Positions 49,256 to 58,922 of a DNA stretch of 64,000 nt are shown here, piece after piece. The first letter of the stretch is position 1. Each line of letters begins with the position of its first letter. A program made the translations under genes and the position numbers. The stretch comes from Pseudidiomarina planktonica (GTDB taxonomy: Bacteria > Pseudomonadota > Gammaproteobacteria > Enterobacterales > Alteromonadaceae): contig NZ_FXWH01000002.1 in the NCBI RefSeq assembly GCF_900177775.1, positions 186,001 through 250,000 on the forward strand, given 5' to 3'. The notes beneath the pieces were generated by a model. It did not search any database. It was not told the DNA's origin and saw only the letters and a list, made by a program, of their open reading frames with translations.

Positions 49256-50245
49256 ATGCAGACGGCTTTGCGCTATCTAATGATGCTGCAGCATATTCCG
49301 CGGCAACCACAGAAAATTGATCCTGCGTCATTACGGGAAAAATTGTACCGGCAGGGGTTCGACGTTTCGGTTCGAACCATTCAACGTGATTTGAATGAAC
49401 TGTCGGATGTATTCCCGTTAGTTACTGACGAGCGCTCGAAACCTTATGGCTGGAGTTTTTTGGCGGACAGCCCGATTAGTCTACCTTCGCTGGATATGCC
49501 GACCGCATTAGCGGTATTGCTTATGGAGCAACAGCTGAAGTTGTTGTTGCCGAACGCAGTACTTCGAAAGCTGCAGGGTAACTTTAGTGCTGCCCGTAAA
49601 CTACTGGAAGACACCGCGTCGGGCTACGAGAGCTGGCAGCAACGGGTACATGTAGTTCCGCGCGGCGTTGCAGTAAAACCGGCAGAGTTTCAGCCGCTGG
49701 TGCTAGATGCTATTTACCAGGCGATGGAACAAGGTATGCAATTGCAGCTCAGCTATAACAGCCGGCGTAACGGTGAAGAGCGTAAGTGTTCAGCTAGCCC
49801 GGTGGGTATTGTGCATCGTGGCGCGGTTACCTACCTGATTTGCCAGTTTGATGGCAAAGACGATATTCGGCAGTTGGCATTGCAACGTATTATTTCTATC
49901 AAAGTTAGCAAAGCACGGGCTAAGCTACCCGCTAATTTCGATATTCGGGACTATTTGCATGGCGCGAGAGTTGCTAACGGTCTTACCAACAAGAACGCCC
50001 GGGTAGTATTAAAGTTTAGTAGCAACGTGGGCCACCACTTGTATGAAACCCCGTTGAACGACACCCAGCAAATACAGAATAACGGCGACAATCTGATAGT
50101 AAGCGCTGACTTGAAGCTCACCGACGAACTATTGTGGTGGTTGCTAAGCTTTGGTGCTCAGGTGGAAGTGATTGAGCCAAAAGAATTGCGTGACGAACTA
50201 GGTTCTCAAGCCAGTGCTATGATTAAGTTCTATCAATACGGCTAA
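49256..50245 (+). CDS. WYL-domain transcriptional regulator
   Basis: A 329-residue regulator with an N-terminal DeoR-type winged helix (LREKLYRQGFDVSVRTIQRDLNELS), a central WYL domain (QAMEQGMQLQLSYNSRR, then VGIVHRGAVTYLICQFDGKDDIRQLAL) and a C-terminal WCX extension. WYL regulators sense nucleic acids or nucleotide second messengers and often control defence or DNA-damage genes in other bacteria; no such genes are adjacent here. The palindrome 57 bp upstream suggests autoregulation. The first Met codon has no strong ribosome site beyond GGAG at 49244-49247. Confidence 0.9.
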   Translation: MQTALRYLMMLQHIPRQPQKIDPASLREKLYRQGFDVSVRTIQRDLNELSDVFPLVTDERSKPYGWSFLADSPISLPSLDMPTALAVLLMEQQLKLLLPNAVLRKLQGNFSAARKLLEDTASGYESWQQRVHVVPRGVAVKPAEFQPLVLDAIYQAMEQGMQLQLSYNSRRNGEERKCSASPVGIVHRGAVTYLICQFDGKDDIRQLALQRIISIKVSKARAKLPANFDIRDYLHGARVANGLTNKNARVVLKFSSNVGHHLYETPLNDTQQIQNNGDNLIVSADLKLTDELLWWLLSFGAQVEVIEPKELRDELGSQASAMIKFYQYG

Positions 50246-50323
50246 CCCGCCAACGCATAGATTTTGCGGTCAACTTTGGGTATCTTAACCCTCTTCGTTC
50301 ACAGCTACTGGAAGTAACCCATA

Positions 50324-51064
50324 ATGATCGACCCCATGGTGTCGGAAGCCGTGTTCTGGGGGCTGGTATTATTGTCTGCAGGCACATCCTTTTTAACCGC
50401 CACTTTAGGTGCTGGTGGCGGCGTGGTTATGATTGCCGCTATGGCTATATTGCTACCGCCGGCTGCGCTGATACCTGTACATGGCATGGTGCAACTGGGC
50501 TCTAACTTAGGCCGCGCGAGCATGAGCTGGCGCCATATTCACTGGCCCACCATGATGGTGTTTGCGCCCTTTAGTATTCTCGGCGCTATTGTGGCCAGCC
50601 TGATTTTACTGCAACTTCCGGTTACCGTGGTTCAGCTAACTATCGCATTGTTTATTCTGTATTTATGCTGGGGGCCTAAGCTGCCTGCGGTTGCTTTAAA
50701 GCGGCGCGGCCTGGCGGTGGCGGCTTCGGTAACTGGGTTTCTGGCGTTATTTATTGGAGCTTCCGGACCGCTGGTTGGTGCCTTTATTAAAAGCCGTTTT
50801 ATTGATCGCTATCAGGTTGTAGCCACTTTCGCCGCTACTATGTCGGTGCAGCATATCCCCAAAGCTTTTGTGTTTGGTTTTGCGGGGTTCGTGTTTGCCG
50901 ACTGGTGGTTGCTGATTGCGCTTATGATAGCAGCGGGTCTAGTGGGTACCTGGTTGGGCCTGCATACCCTTGGTAAAATCAGCGACAAACGTTTTGACCT
51001 GCTGTTTAAGTTAGTGCTCAGTATTCTGGCGGTGCGCTTGCTGTACCAAGCACTACTGCAATAA
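50324..51064 (+). CDS. TSUP (TauE/SafE) family membrane transporter
   Basis: A 246-residue inner-membrane protein with seven to eight hydrophobic helices and the two TSUP repeats: ATLGAGGGVVMIAAM in the first and FIGASGPLVGAFI in the second half. TSUP proteins export or take up sulfite, sulfoacetate, thiosulfate or related anions. There are no sulfur genes adjacent, so the substrate remains open. It converges on the CNNM gene with only 2 nt between the stops. Confidence 0.88.
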   Translation: MIDPMVSEAVFWGLVLLSAGTSFLTATLGAGGGVVMIAAMAILLPPAALIPVHGMVQLGSNLGRASMSWRHIHWPTMMVFAPFSILGAIVASLILLQLPVTVVQLTIALFILYLCWGPKLPAVALKRRGLAVAASVTGFLALFIGASGPLVGAFIKSRFIDRYQVVATFAATMSVQHIPKAFVFGFAGFVFADWWLLIALMIAAGLVGTWLGLHTLGKISDKRFDLLFKLVLSILAVRLLYQALLQ

Positions 51065-51066
51065 CC

Positions 51067-52083
51067 TTAGTTGTCTTTCTTGATGCGTTGACCAAAGCGC
51101 TGCTTGGCATAGCGGCGCAAACTCGAAACATTATCGGTTTCGTCCATAATAGGCTGGCCTAAAATAGTTTCAATAACGTCTTCCAGCGTCACTAAGCCTA
51201 ACCAACTGCCATGCTCGTCAAACACCAGACACATGTGCTGACGTTGTTCCAGCATGCGCATCATTAAGGAATCTGCATCCACTGTGTCCATTACGGTTTC
51301 AACGTCACGGGCGAGCTCACCAATAGATTTTACCGGGTCGGCCTCAAGCATATCGGATTTGAAGATAATGCCGTGTGGCGCTTCGTCCTTATCAATCACC
51401 GGGTAGCGTGAAAAGGGTTGATGCCGCAGCTGCTCAACAAATTCAGCCACTGTGGTTTCAGGTTTAACGACCTGACAAACCATTCGCGGAGTCATGATAT
51501 CCCGTACTTTGCGCTCGTGTAGATCCAGAATGTTGGAAATAACCCGGCGCTCACTTGCATCCATAACTTCCTGTTCATGGCCTAAGCTCGCCATGGCTTT
51601 AATTTCTGCGCGTACATCAATGTCGTCTTCTTTGCCGCCAATATTTTTGGTAATCATGTCTGATAACACAATAAATGGTTTGAGTATCCAGATCATAAAG
51701 TTCAGGGTGGCTGGCAGTATAGGGGCCAGAGTACGCCAGAATTTAGCACCTATAGTTTTCGGAATGATTTCCGATAGCACCAGAATCAGCACCGTCATTA
51801 CCGCTGAGGCTATGCCCAGATACCCATCACCATAAACCACAGCTACCTGGGCACCAACGCCGGCAGCACCCGCGGTATGGGCCACAGTATTCAGAGTTAA
51901 AATAGCGGCCAGAGGTTGGTCGATTTTTGCTTTCAGGTTTTGCATTTTGGTGTGCAGCGCGGGGCGGTCTTTTTTCAGTCCGGCCACATAGCTTGGTGTT
52001 ATCGACAGCAATGCGGCTTCTAATATCGAGCAGATAAAAGAAACACCAACAGCAACTAACGCAAATACAATAAGCAACAACAT
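51067..52083 (-). CDS. CNNM/DUF21-CBS domain membrane protein (HlyC/CorC family)
   Basis: A 338-residue protein with an N-terminal DUF21/CNNM membrane domain of three to four helices (about residues 1-140), including the conserved LTLNTVAHTAGAAGVGAQ. A CBS pair follows (DIMTPRMVCQVVKP and QRQHMCLVFDEHGSWLGLVTLEDVIETILGQPI). The usual C-terminal CorC_HlyC domain is absent. Family members (CorC, MpfA) are tied to magnesium or cobalt efflux, with nucleotides binding the CBS domains. It lies 21 nt downstream of alr on the same strand, so the two may share a transcript. Confidence 0.9.
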   Translation of the reverse strand: MLLLIVFALVAVGVSFICSILEAALLSITPSYVAGLKKDRPALHTKMQNLKAKIDQPLAAILTLNTVAHTAGAAGVGAQVAVVYGDGYLGIASAVMTVLILVLSEIIPKTIGAKFWRTLAPILPATLNFMIWILKPFIVLSDMITKNIGGKEDDIDVRAEIKAMASLGHEQEVMDASERRVISNILDLHERKVRDIMTPRMVCQVVKPETTVAEFVEQLRHQPFSRYPVIDKDEAPHGIIFKSDMLEADPVKSIGELARDVETVMDTVDADSLMMRMLEQRQHMCLVFDEHGSWLGLVTLEDVIETILGQPIMDETDNVSSLRRYAKQRFGQRIKKDN

Positions 52084-52104
52084 ATAGTTCGCTAAGCCTC
52101 TGGA

Positions 52105-53190
52105 TTAAATAATCTCGCGCGGAACCCGAGGGCTAACCCGGGTAAGCAATTCGTAGGAAATGGTATCGCATTTCTGTGCAACTTCGTGAACCGACAGGTT
52201 CTGCCCCCAAAGCTCAGCTTCGTCGCCAATAGCAACTTCAGCCATATCAGTTATGTCCACAGTAATCATATCCATAGACACGCGGCCCACCAGTGGTACT
52301 TCGCGCCCATGCAACCATACCGGTGTGCCATCACTGGCATGGCGCGGGTAACCGTCGCCATAACCAATCGCCAAAGTAGCAATACGGGAAGGGCGGCGAG
52401 CTTGCCAGCGGCAGCCATAGCCCACATAAGCACCGGCTGGAATGTCCCGTACGGCAATTACTGGTGCGGTCAGGGTCATGACCGGGGTAATGGCAAAGGG
52501 TGCTGGTAAATCCGGGTTCGGGGTTACGCCATACAGTAGCAAACCCGAGCGCAGCCATTCCCGGCGCGCGGCTGGCCAGTGTGCCAGGCCAGCAGAGTTT
52601 GCCACACTACAGGGAATGTCCGGGTAGTTTTCAAGTACTCGGTCAAACTGCGCGAGTTGCACGCTGGTGTAATCCGAGGCGGTATTGTCGGCGTCAGCAA
52701 AGTGAGTCATGGCAATAACCTGACTTACATTTTTACTGGCGGTTAGTTGCTCTAAAGCCTTTTGAAAGTCGGTACTATTTAATCCTAACCGATGCATACC
52801 TGTGTCTAACTTCAACCAAACAACTAGAGACTTGGCCAGGGTAGCTGCCAATAACTCTTGTACTTGCTCAGTATTGTGAATAACCGGAATAAAGTGGTGC
52901 TGGCAGCACAGGTCAAGTTCGGCTTCGCTAAAGCAGCCATCTAACAGAACTATGGGTAGTTCAATGCCAGCCTGGCGTAAATCCAGTGCTTCATCGATAA
53001 AGGCTACACCCAGCTGTTCGGCACAGCCTTGCAAGGCGCGCGCTACCGTGAGAGCGCCGTGGCCATAGGCATCGGCTTTTACCGTAGCTAACACCTTACT
53101 GGCAGGCGCAAAGGCATGCATATTGCGACAGTTTTGCTGTAACGCCTTGGTATCAATAATGGCTTTCGTGCGTCGAAATGGTACGCCCAT
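52105..53190 (-). CDS. alr: Alanine racemase
   Basis: A 361-residue fold-type III PLP enzyme making D-alanine for peptidoglycan. The PLP-lysine motif VKADAYGHG has Lys38, and the C-terminal catalytic segment includes VGRVSMDMITVD and GDEAELWG. The length matches E. coli Alr (359). Its leader contains a large imperfect inverted repeat (53216-53290), and the nearest ribosome-like GGAG is 12 nt from the ATG, so initiation may be weak or controlled. Confidence 0.95.
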   Translation of the reverse strand: MGVPFRRTKAIIDTKALQQNCRNMHAFAPASKVLATVKADAYGHGALTVARALQGCAEQLGVAFIDEALDLRQAGIELPIVLLDGCFSEAELDLCCQHHFIPVIHNTEQVQELLAATLAKSLVVWLKLDTGMHRLGLNSTDFQKALEQLTASKNVSQVIAMTHFADADNTASDYTSVQLAQFDRVLENYPDIPCSVANSAGLAHWPAARREWLRSGLLLYGVTPNPDLPAPFAITPVMTLTAPVIAVRDIPAGAYVGYGCRWQARRPSRIATLAIGYGDGYPRHASDGTPVWLHGREVPLVGRVSMDMITVDITDMAEVAIGDEAELWGQNLSVHEVAQKCDTISYELLTRVSPRVPREII

Positions 53191-53215
53191 GTGCGCAGAG
53201 TTCTCCGGCTGACTG

Positions 53216-53290
53216 GTTTGGCTGGTAATGCTTTGACAAGCTTATGGAACAAGGTTCACATAATGCCGCAAAGCGTTACCAAAGCCAAAC
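53216..53290. repeat. Large inverted repeat in the alr leader
   Basis: GTTTGGCTGGTAATGCTTTG (53216-53235) pairs with CAAAGCGTTACC (53269-53280) and AGCCAAAC (53283-53290). That gives 20 pairs including one G-T wobble, a two-base bulge and a 33-nt loop. It lies between uspA and alr, 26 nt upstream of alr on the minus strand. It could be an RNA structure in the alr leader, a uspA terminator without a T-run, or the relic of a small mobile repeat. Confidence 0.75.
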
Positions 53291-53314
53291 TATCAGGGCG
53301 TTAACAGTAGTTAA

Positions 53315-54166
53315 TTAACGCAGAATCAGTAAGGGGGTTTTACTGGCCTGCAGCATGTTACTGGTGGTGCTACCTACTAAAAACTGCCGAATGCGCGAGT
53401 GGCCGTAAGCACCCATCACCATAATGTCGATGTTGTGCTCACTTTGGTACTCATGCAGGGTTGGCTCAACCTCACCGGCTTTCAGCGCAATATGAGCTTC
53501 GTGGCCGTTGTCGGTGAGTTGCTTTTCAGCCCACTTAAGCTTTTCCCAGTTGTCACTGGTGTCGGCATCTACCATCACCACATGCACTGGCATGCCTTTG
53601 AACAGCGGGCTTTTGGCAATCATTTCCACACCTTTACGGGTGGTTGCACTACCGTCGAACGCCAGCATGGCACTGGCTGGTGCGGTGTAGTCCGATGGCG
53701 TTAATAAAATCGGACGATGCATGGTGCGGATGACAGTTTCAAGCTGGCTGCCAATGTGCTGTGAATTCTCACTGGTGTCTTCACCGTGCAAGCCCAAAAC
53801 CACCAGACGGATATCTTCTTCCATATCATGCAAGGTGTCAGCGAGTTCGCCATGACGCTGGCGTAGTTGCACGTTTTTTATGCCGTCCTGACGCGCCCGG
53901 GTTTCGGCCGCTTCCAGCATCAGGTTGCCTTGTTTTAAAGCTAGTTTGGCACGCTGAGCATCCAGCTCCGCAAGCTCTTCCAGGAGTTGCTCGCGCGTGC
54001 CTAAGCCAATGTTACCGGTGGCGTTGGTTTCGGTTGGGAAGCGATTGTTGTCCAGTACATGAACTAATACCAGCGGCACGTCTAACTGAAAAGCTGCCCA
54101 GGAAGAGTAATCACACACAGCGTTGGTTGCTGCTGATCCATCAATACATCCAATTACGTTGGTCAT
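53315..54166 (-). CDS. Tandem universal stress protein (UspA)
   Basis: A 283-residue protein with two Usp domains. The C-terminal one has the nucleotide-binding pattern VMGAYGHSRIRQFLVGSTTSNML. The N-terminal domain is shorter and has VVLGLHGED, a degraded version. Tandem Usp proteins of this type bind ATP or AMP and accompany ion transporters. It begins 24 nt after the SulP gene on the same strand, so the pair is probably an operon, with UspA a likely regulator of that transporter (inference). A ribosome site (AGGAG) precedes the ATG. Confidence 0.9.
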   Translation of the reverse strand: MTNVIGCIDGSAATNAVCDYSSWAAFQLDVPLVLVHVLDNNRFPTETNATGNIGLGTREQLLEELAELDAQRAKLALKQGNLMLEAAETRARQDGIKNVQLRQRHGELADTLHDMEEDIRLVVLGLHGEDTSENSQHIGSQLETVIRTMHRPILLTPSDYTAPASAMLAFDGSATTRKGVEMIAKSPLFKGMPVHVVMVDADTSDNWEKLKWAEKQLTDNGHEAHIALKAGEVEPTLHEYQSEHNIDIMVMGAYGHSRIRQFLVGSTTSNMLQASKTPLLILR

Positions 54167-54190
54167 TGTTGTTGTCTCCTCAGGAGCAGC

Positions 54191-55681
54191 CTAGTGGCCG
54201 CCCATTATGCTGTCTGCAGCATCAGGTTTATCGTGCACACCAAAGCGGTCCACAATAGTGGCGCTGGCTTCGTTTAAGCCGCGTACTTCAACGTCGGCAC
54301 CTTCGCGGCGGAATTTAATCACCACCTTATCTAGTGCCGCTACCGCGGTAATGTCCCAAAAATGAGCGCGGGTTAAATCAATAATGACGTTATCCACGGC
54401 TTCTTTAAAGTCAAAAGCTTCCACAAACTTGTCGGCGGAACTAAAGAATACCTGGCCGGTAACCTGATAAGTGCGCTGATGACCGCCATCGTCAATGCTC
54501 GAGCTGATATGCATGAAGTGGCCAATTTTATTAGCAAAGAACATAGCGGCCAGTAACACACCCACGCCAACACCAAGCGCCAGGTTATGCGTAGCTACTA
54601 CCACTACTACCGTGGTCACCATCACTATGTTGGTAGATAATGGATGGCTTTTCATTTTGCGAATGGAGTCCCAGCTAAAGGTACCAATAGCAACCATGAT
54701 CATAACCGCAACCAATGCCGCCATTGGAATTTGCTTGAGCCACTCATCTAATACCAGAATCATAATCAGCAAGAATACACCCGCGGCTAGTGACGACAAG
54801 CGCGTACGACCACCGGATTTTACATTAATAATAGACTGGCCAATCATGGCGCAACCGGCCATACCACCTAGCAAGCCAGAACCAATGTTGGCAATACCCT
54901 GGCCTTTACATTCTTTGTTCTTGTCACTGTTGGTGTCGGTTAAGTCATCAACAATAGTGGCGGTCATCATAGACTCTAATAAACCCACCACAGCAAGTGC
55001 GGCTGAATATGGGAAAATGATAGCTAAGGTTTCAAAGGTTAGCGGTACGTCAGGCCATAAAAATATTGGCAGGGTATCGGGCAATTGGCCCATGTCGCCT
55101 ACGGTGCGAACATCAACCCCTACTGCGATAGCGAAAACGGTTAAGCCCACTATGCATACCAGCGGTGAAGGCAGCGCCTTACCTATGTATGGCACGTAAG
55201 GGAACAAGTAAATAATACCCAAACCAGCTGCAGTCATGGCATACACATGCCAGGTAACATTGGTTAATTCAGGCAACTGCGCCATAAAAATAAGAATAGC
55301 CAGCGCGTTCACAAAGCCGGTAACCACCGAGCGCGAGACAAAGCGCATGAGTGAACCTAGCTTCAGGTAACCCGCCACAATTTGGAGCAGGCCGGTTAAC
55401 AAAGTTGCCGCCAACAGGTATTCCAGCCCGTGTTCTTTTACCAAAGTTACCATCAGCAGCGCCATGGCACCGGTAGCCGCACTAATCATGCCCGGGCGGC
55501 CACCCACAAAGGAGATAACTACGGCAATACAGAATGACGCATACAGACCCACTTTCGGGTCTACGCCGGCAATAATAGAGAAAGCGATAGCTTCGGGAAT
55601 AAGCGCCAGCGCAACCACGATACCGGCCAGCAGATCACCACGGAGGTTCGAAAACCAGTTTTGTTGAATGGTTTTAAGCAT
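54191..55681 (-). CDS. SulP family anion transporter with STAS domain
   Basis: A 496-residue SulP/SLC26 transporter: about ten to fourteen helices (residues 10-385), including the [19 protein letters not shown] start and [20 protein letters not shown], then a cytoplasmic STAS domain (about 390-490) with [20 protein letters not shown]. SulP proteins move sulfate, bicarbonate, dicarboxylates or other anions; in marine bacteria related SulP-Usp pairs are often bicarbonate uptake candidates. The downstream UspA gene is probably co-transcribed. It is divergent from the Nramp-like gene. Confidence 0.92.
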   Translation of the reverse strand: MLKTIQQNWFSNLRGDLLAGIVVALALIPEAIAFSIIAGVDPKVGLYASFCIAVVISFVGGRPGMISAATGAMALLMVTLVKEHGLEYLLAATLLTGLLQIVAGYLKLGSLMRFVSRSVVTGFVNALAILIFMAQLPELTNVTWHVYAMTAAGLGIIYLFPYVPYIGKALPSPLVCIVGLTVFAIAVGVDVRTVGDMGQLPDTLPIFLWPDVPLTFETLAIIFPYSAALAVVGLLESMMTATIVDDLTDTNSDKNKECKGQGIANIGSGLLGGMAGCAMIGQSIINVKSGGRTRLSSLAAGVFLLIMILVLDEWLKQIPMAALVAVMIMVAIGTFSWDSIRKMKSHPLSTNIVMVTTVVVVVATHNLALGVGVGVLLAAMFFANKIGHFMHISSSIDDGGHQRTYQVTGQVFFSSADKFVEAFDFKEAVDNVIIDLTRAHFWDITAVAALDKVVIKFRREGADVEVRGLNEASATIVDRFGVHDKPDAADSIMGGH

Positions 55682-55920
55682 GAATTTGATTCACTTATAA
55701 ACAGATTTTAAATAGAAAAACGGATAGAAAACGGGTACAGCAATAAGCTAAGTTTCAAAAAAACTCAGTAGCACAAGACAACAAAACGCTAGGGCGGCGT
55801 TAGTAACATGGGTATGTCAGTCTCAAGTTGCGAATAGAAATATAGCTGTGCGGGCACGGCTAAAGCGCGCGAATACTACCCGAATAGACTTATGGTTGCA
55901 AATTAGTCTAGTATGCGTGC

Positions 55921-57183
55921 ATGCAAAAACAAGAACTAAAAACCTCAAAATCATTTCGTGAGCGCCTGACCGAATTTGGTCCAGGAGCGCTCGTTGCCGC
56001 TGCCTTTATTGGCCCGGGTACAGTAGTTACGGCGTCATTAGCAGGCGCTAATTATGGCTACGCACTGCTGTGGGCGTTGGTGTTTTCAGTCGCTGCCACT
56101 TTGGTGCTACAGGAAATGGCTGCCCGGCTTGGGGTAATAACCCAGCAAGGCCTGGGCGAGAACATTCGCACTGTGATTGAAAATCCGTTCGGTAAATTCA
56201 CCATCATAGCCCTGGTGGTTGGGGCCGTGGTGGTGGGGAATAGCGTGTATCAGGGCGGTAATTTGTCAGGTGCCAGCATGGGTGCCGAAGGCTTGCTTGG
56301 TACCCTACCCTGGTTAAGTAGCTGGCTGGACAACCCCTGGGCTGTGATTATTGGCTTAATTGCCGGAGTGCTGCTGTGGACTGGCAATGCGCGGCTGATC
56401 GAGAAGGTACTTATCGGGCTGGTTATTTTCATGAGCCTGGCCTTTATTTGCACCTTTTTAATTACCCAGCCTGACTTTGGTGCGTTTTTTAGTGGCTTAT
56501 TGATCCCGTCTATTCCAACTGGGGCCACCTTAACTGTGGTTGCGCTTATTGGTACGACAGTGGTTCCTTATAATCTGTTTTTGCATGCGGCCAGTGCCGC
56601 CGATAAATGGCACCACCCAGAAGATTTAAAAGCGGTACGCACTGACTTATTTATCTCTATACCTTTAGGTGGCCTGATTTCTATTGCCATAGTGTCTACG
56701 GCCGCTTCGGCATTTTTTGGCCAGCAAGTAGGTATTGAAGGCGCTGCGGATTTAGCGCAGTCGTTAACGCCTTTGTTTGGTAACAGCGCTACCTGGCTCA
56801 TGGCTGGTGGACTATTTGCGGCAGGGATTTCGTCGGCGATGACGGCACCGCTGGCATCAGCCTATGCCTTGTGTGGTGTGCTTGGTTTTAGCCGCCGATT
56901 AGATAGCTGGCCGTTCCGCTTAACTTGGTTGGCCATTCTGATTATTGGTGTGGTGATTTCTTCACTGGGCTTAAAACCGGTAAATATTATCTGGTTTGCG
57001 CAGGTGGCGAATGGAATTTTGCTGCCAGTAATTACCGTGTTTCTGCTGATGGTATGCAACCATCAACGTATGCAGGGGCATAAAAATAGCCGCCGGCAGA
57101 ATCTGCTCGGCGGCCTGGTATTGCTGGTGTCATTGTTACTTAGTGCGCGTAGTTTAGGTGCCGCATTCGGCTTATACAGTTAA
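55921..57183 (+). CDS. Nramp-family transporter lacking canonical metal-binding residues
   Basis: A 420-residue protein with eleven hydrophobic helices and the Nramp fold pattern. Helix 1 reads [21 protein letters not shown]: the hallmark DPGN metal site is GPGT (residues 31-34), so the aspartate and asparagine are gone. In helix 6 the usual MPHN appears as VPYN (215-218), losing the methionine and histidine. It therefore belongs to a divergent Nramp branch whose substrate may not be manganese or iron. The ATG has no ribosome site and a -10-like TAGTAT lies 7 nt before it, hinting at a leaderless mRNA. Its stop shares TTAA with the convergent malic enzyme gene. Confidence 0.88.
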   Translation: MQKQELKTSKSFRERLTEFGPGALVAAAFIGPGTVVTASLAGANYGYALLWALVFSVAATLVLQEMAARLGVITQQGLGENIRTVIENPFGKFTIIALVVGAVVVGNSVYQGGNLSGASMGAEGLLGTLPWLSSWLDNPWAVIIGLIAGVLLWTGNARLIEKVLIGLVIFMSLAFICTFLITQPDFGAFFSGLLIPSIPTGATLTVVALIGTTVVPYNLFLHAASAADKWHHPEDLKAVRTDLFISIPLGGLISIAIVSTAASAFFGQQVGIEGAADLAQSLTPLFGNSATWLMAGGLFAAGISSAMTAPLASAYALCGVLGFSRRLDSWPFRLTWLAILIIGVVISSLGLKPVNIIWFAQVANGILLPVITVFLLMVCNHQRMQGHKNSRRQNLLGGLVLLVSLLLSARSLGAAFGLYS

Positions 57184-58862
57184 ATACTAACGCGCTTGTA
57201 GTCGCGGTATTCTGGTTCCCAGAAATTACCATTAATGCGAGCATTCAGTTCGTCGTCCTCAATGGGCAAGGCTAAGTCCTGTTGCTGTGCCACTTTAGCC
57301 ACCGCAAACGCAATCTTTTTGCTAAGCTCGTCCACTGCGGTAAGCGGTGGCAGCAAGGAATCTTCCGGGTCGGCTAAGCGCGGCGAACTATTCGCCAACA
57401 CTTCACTGGCTGCCATCAGCATTTCATCGGTAATAATGCGCGCTTTTGCAGCCAGCACACCTAAACCTATGCCCGGGAATATATAGCTGTTGTTGCACTG
57501 CGCAACCGCATGCCATTTCCCTTTATAGTGAATTGGCGAATAAGGGCTACCGGTTGCCATAATCACGTCACCGTCAGTCCATTCCACCAGATCTTTTGGC
57601 ACAGCTTCAATCTGACGTGACGGGTTGCTCAGTGGGAAAATAATGGGTGTTTTGCAGCCCTGATGCATAGCTCTTACTACTTGCTCAGTGAACAACCCAG
57701 GCTGGCCCGATACGCCAATGAGAATGCCCGGTTCGGCACAGTGCATCACGTCCAGCAAAGAGGCATAGTTGCCACTGTATTGCCATTCCTTCAGTCGTTG
57801 CGGAGTTTGCACCAGAGCCTGCTGAAAGTCGCGTAAGCCGGTCATGCCTTCGGTTAGCAAACCAAAGCGGTCCACCATAAACACTTGCGAACGCGCTTGC
57901 TCATCTGACAATCCTTCGGCGCGCATTTGAGTAATCACTTGCTCGGCAATACCGCAACCGGCAGAACCAGCGCCAACAAACACTACTTTCTGGTCACACA
58001 GGCGAGTGCCTTTGGCTTTACAGGCGGCAAGTAAGGTACCTACGGTAACCGCAGCCGTACCCTGAATATCGTCGTTAAAACAGCAGAACTTGTCGCGGTA
58101 GCGCTGCAATAGCGGTGTTGCATTTGGCTGTGCAAAATCTTCAAACTGAATCATAGCTTCCGGCCAACGGCGCTTCACGGCGTGCATAAACTTATCCAGG
58201 AAGTCGTCATATTCTTCCTGACCAATACGCTTATGACGGGCACCCATGTACATAGGGTCATTCAGCAGCTTTTCGTTGTTGGTACCAACGTCCAGCATTA
58301 TTGGCAGCGTGTAAGCCGGGCTGATACCCCCACAAGCGGTGTACAGCGACAGTTTACCGATGGGAATACCCATGCCGCCAATACCCTGATCGCCAAGGCC
58401 CAGCACGCGCTCACCATCGGTTACAACTATCACTTTCACTTTGCGTTTGGTGGCGTTACGCAGAATATCGTCCAACTGGTCGCGCTCTTTGTAGGAGATA
58501 AACAAGCCACGGGAACTGCGATAAATATCTGAGAATTGCTCACAGGCATCACCCACGGTCGGGGTGTAAATAATCGGCATCATCTCTTCCAGATGATCGG
58601 TAATGAGTCGGTAAAACAGCGTTTCGTTGTTGTCCTGAATGGCGCGCAAATAAATGTGTTTATTCAAGTCGGTATCAAAGCTGGAATACTGCCGATAAGC
58701 GCGGCTTACTTGCTCTTCAATAGATTCGTATCGAGGCGGCAACAACCCGGTAAGGTTGAAAGCAGCGCGTTCTTCTTTACTAAAGGCGCTGCCTTTATTG
58801 AGTAACGGCGTTTCCAACAATGACGGCCCTGCGTAGGGAATATATAAAGGTTTACTGCTCAT
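57180..58862 (-). CDS. maeA: NAD-dependent malic enzyme
   Basis: A 560-residue malic enzyme of the MaeA/SfcA type (E. coli 565), decarboxylating malate to pyruvate and CO2. The N-terminal [18 protein letters not shown], the malate-site [18 protein letters not shown], the metal-binding [10 protein letters not shown] and [13 protein letters not shown] stretches and the dinucleotide fold [16 protein letters not shown] are all intact. NAD preference is inferred from the family. It ends 4 nt inside the convergent Nramp-like gene and lies 60 nt downstream of cfa on the same strand. Confidence 0.95.
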   Translation of the reverse strand: MSSKPLYIPYAGPSLLETPLLNKGSAFSKEERAAFNLTGLLPPRYESIEEQVSRAYRQYSSFDTDLNKHIYLRAIQDNNETLFYRLITDHLEEMMPIIYTPTVGDACEQFSDIYRSSRGLFISYKERDQLDDILRNATKRKVKVIVVTDGERVLGLGDQGIGGMGIPIGKLSLYTACGGISPAYTLPIMLDVGTNNEKLLNDPMYMGARHKRIGQEEYDDFLDKFMHAVKRRWPEAMIQFEDFAQPNATPLLQRYRDKFCCFNDDIQGTAAVTVGTLLAACKAKGTRLCDQKVVFVGAGSAGCGIAEQVITQMRAEGLSDEQARSQVFMVDRFGLLTEGMTGLRDFQQALVQTPQRLKEWQYSGNYASLLDVMHCAEPGILIGVSGQPGLFTEQVVRAMHQGCKTPIIFPLSNPSRQIEAVPKDLVEWTDGDVIMATGSPYSPIHYKGKWHAVAQCNNSYIFPGIGLGVLAAKARIITDEMLMAASEVLANSSPRLADPEDSLLPPLTAVDELSKKIAFAVAKVAQQQDLALPIEDDELNARINGNFWEPEYRDYKRVSI

Positions 58863-58922
58863 AGTTTTATCCGACTCGCTTAATAAGTGAAATTGCTTGT
58901 GTTGTGCTTAGGGTGTGTATGG

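Noticed and set aside
49256-50245. Defence island around the WYL regulator
   Set aside because: WYL regulators often guard defence genes, but the neighbours here are a TSUP transporter and a pseudogene; no nuclease, helicase or toxin genes are adjacent.
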